Below, one piece after another: positions 59,371-64,000 of a stretch of 64,000 nt of DNA. A program made the position numbers and the translations under genes. This stretch comes from Siphonodentalium dalli. Taxonomy: Eukaryota; Mollusca; Scaphopoda; Gadilida; Siphonodentaliidae. The stretch spans positions 270,251,426 through 270,315,425 of the forward strand of contig CP136063.1 of NCBI GenBank assembly GCA_032622095.1, given 5' to 3'. The notes beneath the pieces were generated by a model, which saw only the letters and a list, made by a program, of their open reading frames with translations, had not been told where the DNA came from and ran no database searches. Position 1 is the first letter of the stretch. The number at the start of each line of letters is the position of its first letter.

Positions 59371-60539
59371 TAGTCAAAATGACAATGAAAACAAAAATAA
59401 GTATAAGTAGATATATATAGCTATGCCCACATATAACAATATAATTCAATCATTGCGATTAATCGCAAACGTTTGTGATAAATCGCCAAGTATGGTAGTT
59501 GGCGATTTATCAGAAATATGTTTTCGATTTATCGCAAAGTTGTTTTAACTTTGAATGTTCTTAGTGAATAATATTATATTATGATGTTGTCTTGATCGGA
59601 ACTAATTTTGTTTTGTTTTTGAAGTATACGTTGATCGATAATAATAGAACCGTTTAGAGTTACTCCCCTTATCCCAGATACATGATACAAGGTACATGCT
59701 GGCTGTGAAAGAATGATTGGTCTATTTTAACCTCATCGGCTATTGTGATAAATCTCAAACATCTTTGCGATAAACGTATAATCACCAAGTAGTTAATTGA
59801 GAGTTATTGTAAAGATGTTTGAGATTTATCGCAAAGGTTTGGCAATTTATCGCAAAGTTGTTTTAATTTTGAATATTCTCAGTAAAAAATCTCCAAAAGA
59901 GATCAGAATTAATTTTTGTTTCAAGTATTGGTTTGCTTCTTTTGTATGCTGGCTGTGAAAGACCGATCATTCTATGTTAGCCCGACCATGCTATCATAGA
60001 TCGATTTGTAGTTCATCCAAACCTGTTTAAGATGTCTGATTTATTATTTTTATACCGTTCAAGCCCATTAGTGCCAACATGAACACATAGCAAAGGTCTG
60101 CGAGATATTGCAAAGGTGTTTGTGAATTTTCACAAAGTCGTTTTGTGATTTATCACAAAGATTTGCTCCCCTCATCACACATGCATTCTGGCTGTAAATG
60201 ACCAAACGGTCGGTCTATCTTAGCCTGACCATGCTATTATAGAGCGATTGGAGTTCACCCAGACCTGTATGATTTATTATTATACAGTTAAAGCAAATTG
60301 ATTTTATTAATAGCAAACATTTGTTATGAATCGAAAACCTTTGCACTAAATCGCATACATGTACTAGTATATTTATTGTATAGAAGTTTGCGATTTATCG
60401 CGAATTAGTTTTTTTATATTACACACAAATTAAGAATTACGGCCCATTATTTTAGACATTCAGACACATTTTACTCCATGTGAAGGGAACAGGCCATGTC
60501 GGTTTGCTTCCCGTGCATTTTTTGGTTTGGTTATGATAT

Positions 60540-60945
60540 GGGACCAAATTTGGTTTCTAATTTGGTTCAACTATTGTACCAAAAATAGGACCACTTTAAA
60601 TTGGTTCTAAATTTGGTCCCTATTTTGGTACTCCCACAGCGACAAGGGTCCGGACCAATTTTGGTACCATATGGGACCAATTTTGGTTTCTAATTTGGTT
60701 CACTATTGTACCAAAAATAGGACCACTTTAAATTGGTTCTAAATTTGGTCCCTATTTTGGTACTCCCACAGCGACAAGGGCCCGGACCAATTTTGGTACC
60801 ATATGGGACCAATTTTGGTTTCTAATTTGGTTCACTATTGTACCAAAAATAGGATAACTTTTAATTGGTTCTAAATTTGGTCCCTATTTTGGTACTCCCA
60901 CAACGACAAGGTTCAGGACCAATATTGGTTCCATATGGTACCAAA
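60540..60945. repeat. 132-bp tandem repeat, 3 copies
   Basis: GGGACCAATTTTGGTTTCTA recurs at 60540, 60673 and 60805. Units carry several GGTACC/TTGGTACC and GGACCAAT motifs, echoing the terminal repeat of the host element. Confidence 0.93.
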
Positions 60946-60958
60946 ACGTTTTGCAGTG

Positions 60959-61285
60959 TACCAAGTACACAACATATAGAAAACAGTTTGTGCAAGTTCG
61001 TAAATTAAGTTTGAAAGTCACACTCTAACCAACTATATCTATTTGGTTTTCCTATTATTTTATCAACACAAAAGTCTAAATGAATCACTGAACCAACTGG
61101 TTTCTTATATAGTTTCAGCCAATTTTACAGAATTGAATCCTGCATTATGTGACATAACTACACTTGCCCCATTATATTCCCATAACTTCATTCAAGGACA
61201 TATATACGCCAAACTCGAATATCCGTGGTCGGTTCCTTAAGGAAAGAAACCTCACACGTCTTACTCCCTAACAAGACCTACATAC
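60959..61285. other. Non-coding stretch, nothing recognised
   Basis: No supportable feature between the two transposons. Confidence 0.4.
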
Positions 61286-61799
61286 CAGGGTTGGGGTAAT
61301 CGATTACTTTAAAAAGTACCTGTAATCATGATTACATTTTGATTACTTTTTGATTACTTTTATTAAAATATCTATGAATGGATACCCATAGTCCCATAGT
61401 ATAGTATTGTGTAGTATGCACAAATACAAGCCAACATAAGAGAGTTAACACAATTTCACCATGTGTTATATTAGTGGTGCATTGTGAAGTGATATGCCTT
61501 GATGTAACACAAAGGCTCTTATTGATAATTGTTTGTTTTACTGGAATAACAAGTCTATGTTGAATAGCAGTTATGTGTTGAAGTTTGTTCACTTTGAACT
61601 CATTGTTATGCAAACAGTGTTTTCATTGAGTGTGAAGCCAGCTCAGTGAGCTCACACTGTGAAACCATCTCACTGTGAATATACAGGTGTGACCATGTTT
61701 AGATAAACAAAACACAAGTCACATATATAAATCCCACACATTTGCTTCAAACCATATCATCAGTGTTCAGAACTGCAATCATGTCTTGAATTTCGCGTT

Positions 61800-62475
61800 T
61801 TGAATCACTTCCACGTGCCAGCCACTCCATCTGGTACTACTATGAAAGTACAGTGTAAACATTGTCCAAGCTATATTTCCGGGGCAAGCAAAAGCACTTC
61901 CAACTTTGTGACACATATCAAGGTATGTATTGATTTGTATGTTAATTTATCAACTTTTATTCCAGTAGGTTACTCTAAATAGTTTTACCAGTGGCTATAA
62001 ATGCAGTTATAATGTGCATGCATTCTACATAATTTCCTAGTATACACCCACTGGGGGATATCAGTAAAAAGACTAAATTATGCCTATTGTATTGTAAAGC
62101 AAACTAATTAATCCCTATTGTGTTTTACCCAGCCATTGCTAGCCTTAATGCACTGAGGGCTGATATCAGTGAAAAGATTAAATTATGCATATTGTATTGT
62201 AAATCAAGCTAATGAATCCCTATTGTGTTTTACCCAGCCATTGGTAGCCTTACTGCCTGGTCACTGATTAATCTTTGGGTGTCAAACATGTGTTAAGTTG
62301 TTTCCCACCATGACCATAAATATGCACCATTAGCATGTATATATATTATATGTTGTTACCTCAGTACTTTATTGGATTTTGTTTATTATTACAGCGAAAG
62401 CATAGAGATTTCTATTTGACAATTCTGTCAAAGCCAACAGCAAAAACCAGCACACCTGATTCAAGCCAACACTAG
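61800..62475 (+). pseudogene. BED zinc-finger exons of a hAT transposase
   Basis: Exon 1 (open before 61800, to 61922) encodes NHFHVPATPSGTTMKVQCKH and onward with CKHC and STSNFVTHIK; a GTATGT donor follows. Exon 2 starts at 62395 after TTATTATTACAG and continues in the same phase with RKHRDFYL to a TAG at 62473. Spliced, the finger is C-x2-C ... H-x4-H, the BED fold that hAT transposases use to bind transposon ends. No ATG in frame with exon 1 is obvious (the ATG at 61781 is in another frame), and everything between the finger and the last ~33 codons is gone, so this is a remnant or a finger-only product. Confidence 0.65.
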
Positions 62476-62573
62476 ATAGTAACCTTCGCCAAGTCATCAG
62501 ACCAGACAGATTCCGACTCAAGGATACCACCTTGGAAGACTTCATGATGGTCAAGTGCAATGGCAGAGTTTAA
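62472..62573 (+). pseudogene. hAT transposase C-terminal fragment
   Basis: Reading LDSNLRQVIRPDRFRLKDTT...EDFMMVKCNG to a TAA at 62571-62573. The pattern R-P-x-R-x-R-L-x-D ... x-E-x-x-M-x-x-K-C-N is the usual tail of the hAT C-terminal dimerisation region. It overlaps the end of the BED frame by four bases in another phase, marking the internal deletion junction close to 62472. Confidence 0.6.
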
Positions 62574-62901
62574 GACCATTTCAACTTGCTGAATGTATTT
62601 ATTGCTTGCTTGTTTTATCCGTTGCTTGTTATATGTTATATAGTGATGTTTTTATTCAATAAAATTTGATATTTTAATTTAATTCATTTCATTATTTATT
62701 ACTGTGGGATCGAAATGTTTGGAAACTAGCAATTGTAATCAAATGTAATCAAAAAGTAATCGATTACATTTACTAAAGTAATTGTAATCGTAATCGATTA
62801 CATTGAAAAAAATGTAATCAGTAATCGTAATCGTAATCATGTAAATAAAAAGTAATTGTAATCGTAATCGATTATATTGGCATGTAATCGCCCCAACTCT
62901 G

Positions 62902-64000
62902 ATTCACCCAAATGGTATATACGTAAATACAATTCCCCAAGATATCATGCTTTTCCTATTCCACTTCCGAGCCTCTAATACGTAGAGGCTCGACTATTCT
63001 AACACTAGGATCATCGATTGCCACATTTTTATACACTGCTTGTATCTTATTCAGACGTAATAAAGACTTGTACCTATATATATCTATGTGTCCATTACCT
63101 CACAATTACACTCCAGTGATGTTTACCCAGCTAGATTGACACCAAATGATCCAGAAATGCAAGAAAAAACATAAGGCATGTGTTTACTTTTAAAAATAAA
63201 TCCTCAAGTGAACGACAGGGCTATATCGCAGCAAAATGTTACCGGTAAAAACCCAGAAGTACCGCAGCTAGTTAAATAAATTTCATACTCACAAAAATCC
63301 ATTCCCCCCATAAATCCAGCCAAAAATGGAAATATATTTTCAACAAAGAATTCCTCTGGATCTATCGGGCGAATTTTTTTTAAATTTCACATTTCTGCAC
63401 TGAATATAGAATCTGAGAAATTATTAAGAGACGACAAAAAACAATGGATTTTAATACATTTGAGAGGTTGAACTAAACAGTATTTTCATTTTTGTCCTTT
63501 TAGTCTAGTCGATAAAAGGTTTGACCTAGAAAAAATTTGGACTAAGTTGGTTTGTATACCATTTTGAAGAGGAGTATATCCTCTATAACATATCCAAACT
63601 CCGCTATTTTGTGTGATCGGAAGGGGTGTGGACACAAAGAACAGCATATTTCATTGCTCAAATGGTCAGTTAACATGTTAAATACAAAATAAAGTCAAAA
63701 TTCTCAACCAGTTCCAAACCACAGAAACTTATCTTAAAGGTATTTGTAAAAAACGTAAAAATATCCACTTCCGGTCGCCATTTTGGCGGCCATCTTGGAC
63801 GGGGAGTTCCAATTTTGACACATAAAGGTGACGTTATGTCTTAGCTTTACAAAATGTATACATGTGTATACATATGACAAGATATTCTCACTATAATTGC
63901 ATCATGCTGACTTATAGGAAAATGGCAGCCATCTTGGACGCCATCTTGAATTACAGAAAATGCTCAAAAACGGATTTTAGCGGATTTTGGATATGCTATA
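62902..64000. other. Right edge, no gene recognised
   Basis: A short perfect stem GAGCCTCTAATACGTAGAGG+CTC sits near 62968. GCCATCTTGGACG occurs near 63790 and 63933 with a second GCCATCTTG close by, a hint of a dispersed repeat entering the window edge. Confidence 0.35.

Larger units (their letters stand above)
59187..60958. mobile_element. CACTA-like non-autonomous element
   Basis: Left end CACTGCAAAATATTTTGGTT and right end inverse CACTGCAAAACGTTTTGGTA, with TA on both outer sides as a possible 2-bp target duplication. CACTG ends with a short duplication fit the EnSpm/CACTA group in animals. The 1.77-kb interior has no transposase; it is made of a foldback (59226-59370), a middle zone of diverged units containing TTTGCGATTTATCGCAAAG palindromes (59450-60420), and three ~132-bp units at the right. 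Confidence 0.6.
61286..62901 (+). mobile_element. hAT transposon, internally deleted
   Basis: Left end CAGGGTTGGGGTAATCGATT; right end inverse CAGAGTTGGGGCGATTACAT. CAGGGTTGGGG ends are typical of hAT elements. Both subterminal regions are crowded with GTAATC/GATTAC repeats, as expected for transposase binding. The interior keeps a BED zinc-finger exon pair and the C-terminal end of the transposase but lacks the catalytic middle. AATAAA lies at 62658. The 8-bp flanks are only weakly similar, so the insertion is old. Confidence 0.75.

Overview
The window looks like non-coding, transposon-dense DNA from an animal nuclear genome, most likely a marine invertebrate (a spiralian such as a mollusc is my inference, not proven). 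The reasons are AT-rich sequence, GT-AG intron signals, a LINE retrotransposon with an apurinic-type endonuclease, hAT- and piggyBac-like DNA elements, a snRNA-headed SINE, and one secreted multi-peptide precursor with dibasic processing sites. There are no operons and no bacterial features.

Layout. 1-8.7 kb: small inverted-repeat elements and a chain of minisatellites (56, 72, 75, 25, 22 and 27 bp units; the last is a 61-copy array at 7073-8719). 8.7-22.8 kb: mostly non-coding, with MITEs, long hairpins, a 59-bp array, a 23-bp array enclosed by an inverted repeat, and a possible relic exon near 21.6-21.95 kb. 22.8-23.8 kb: a 23-bp minisatellite followed by the only convincing host gene, a 166-residue secreted precursor with three copies of a six-cysteine peptide. 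24.3-28 kb: more MITEs. 28.1-44.4 kb: one continuous 26-bp tandem array of about 628 units containing a 6,942-bp tandem duplication (267 units); a related locus with no array lies at 16.5-16.7 kb. 44.4-52.2 kb: elements of several MITE families, including copies of a double-hairpin module. 52.2-59.0 kb: a three-level nest, a TTAA-flanked piggyBac-like MITE holding an essentially full-length LINE (12-bp target-site duplication), whose ORF1 is split by a SINE with a U2 snRNA-derived head. 59.2-61 kb: a CACTA-like non-autonomous element built from tandem repeats. 61.3-62.9 kb: a hAT deletion derivative that keeps a spliced BED zinc finger and the C-terminal end of the transposase. The last kilobase holds nothing recognisable.

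Most open reading frames in this window are by-products of tandem arrays whose units lack stop codons. The real protein-coding content I can support is the Cys-rich precursor, LINE ORF1 (broken) and ORF2 (intact), and hAT transposase remnants. The most interesting signals are the Cys-rich peptide precursor, the U2-headed SINE with no target-site duplication inside a LINE inside a MITE, and the giant 26-bp array with its higher-order duplication and its unexpanded relative.
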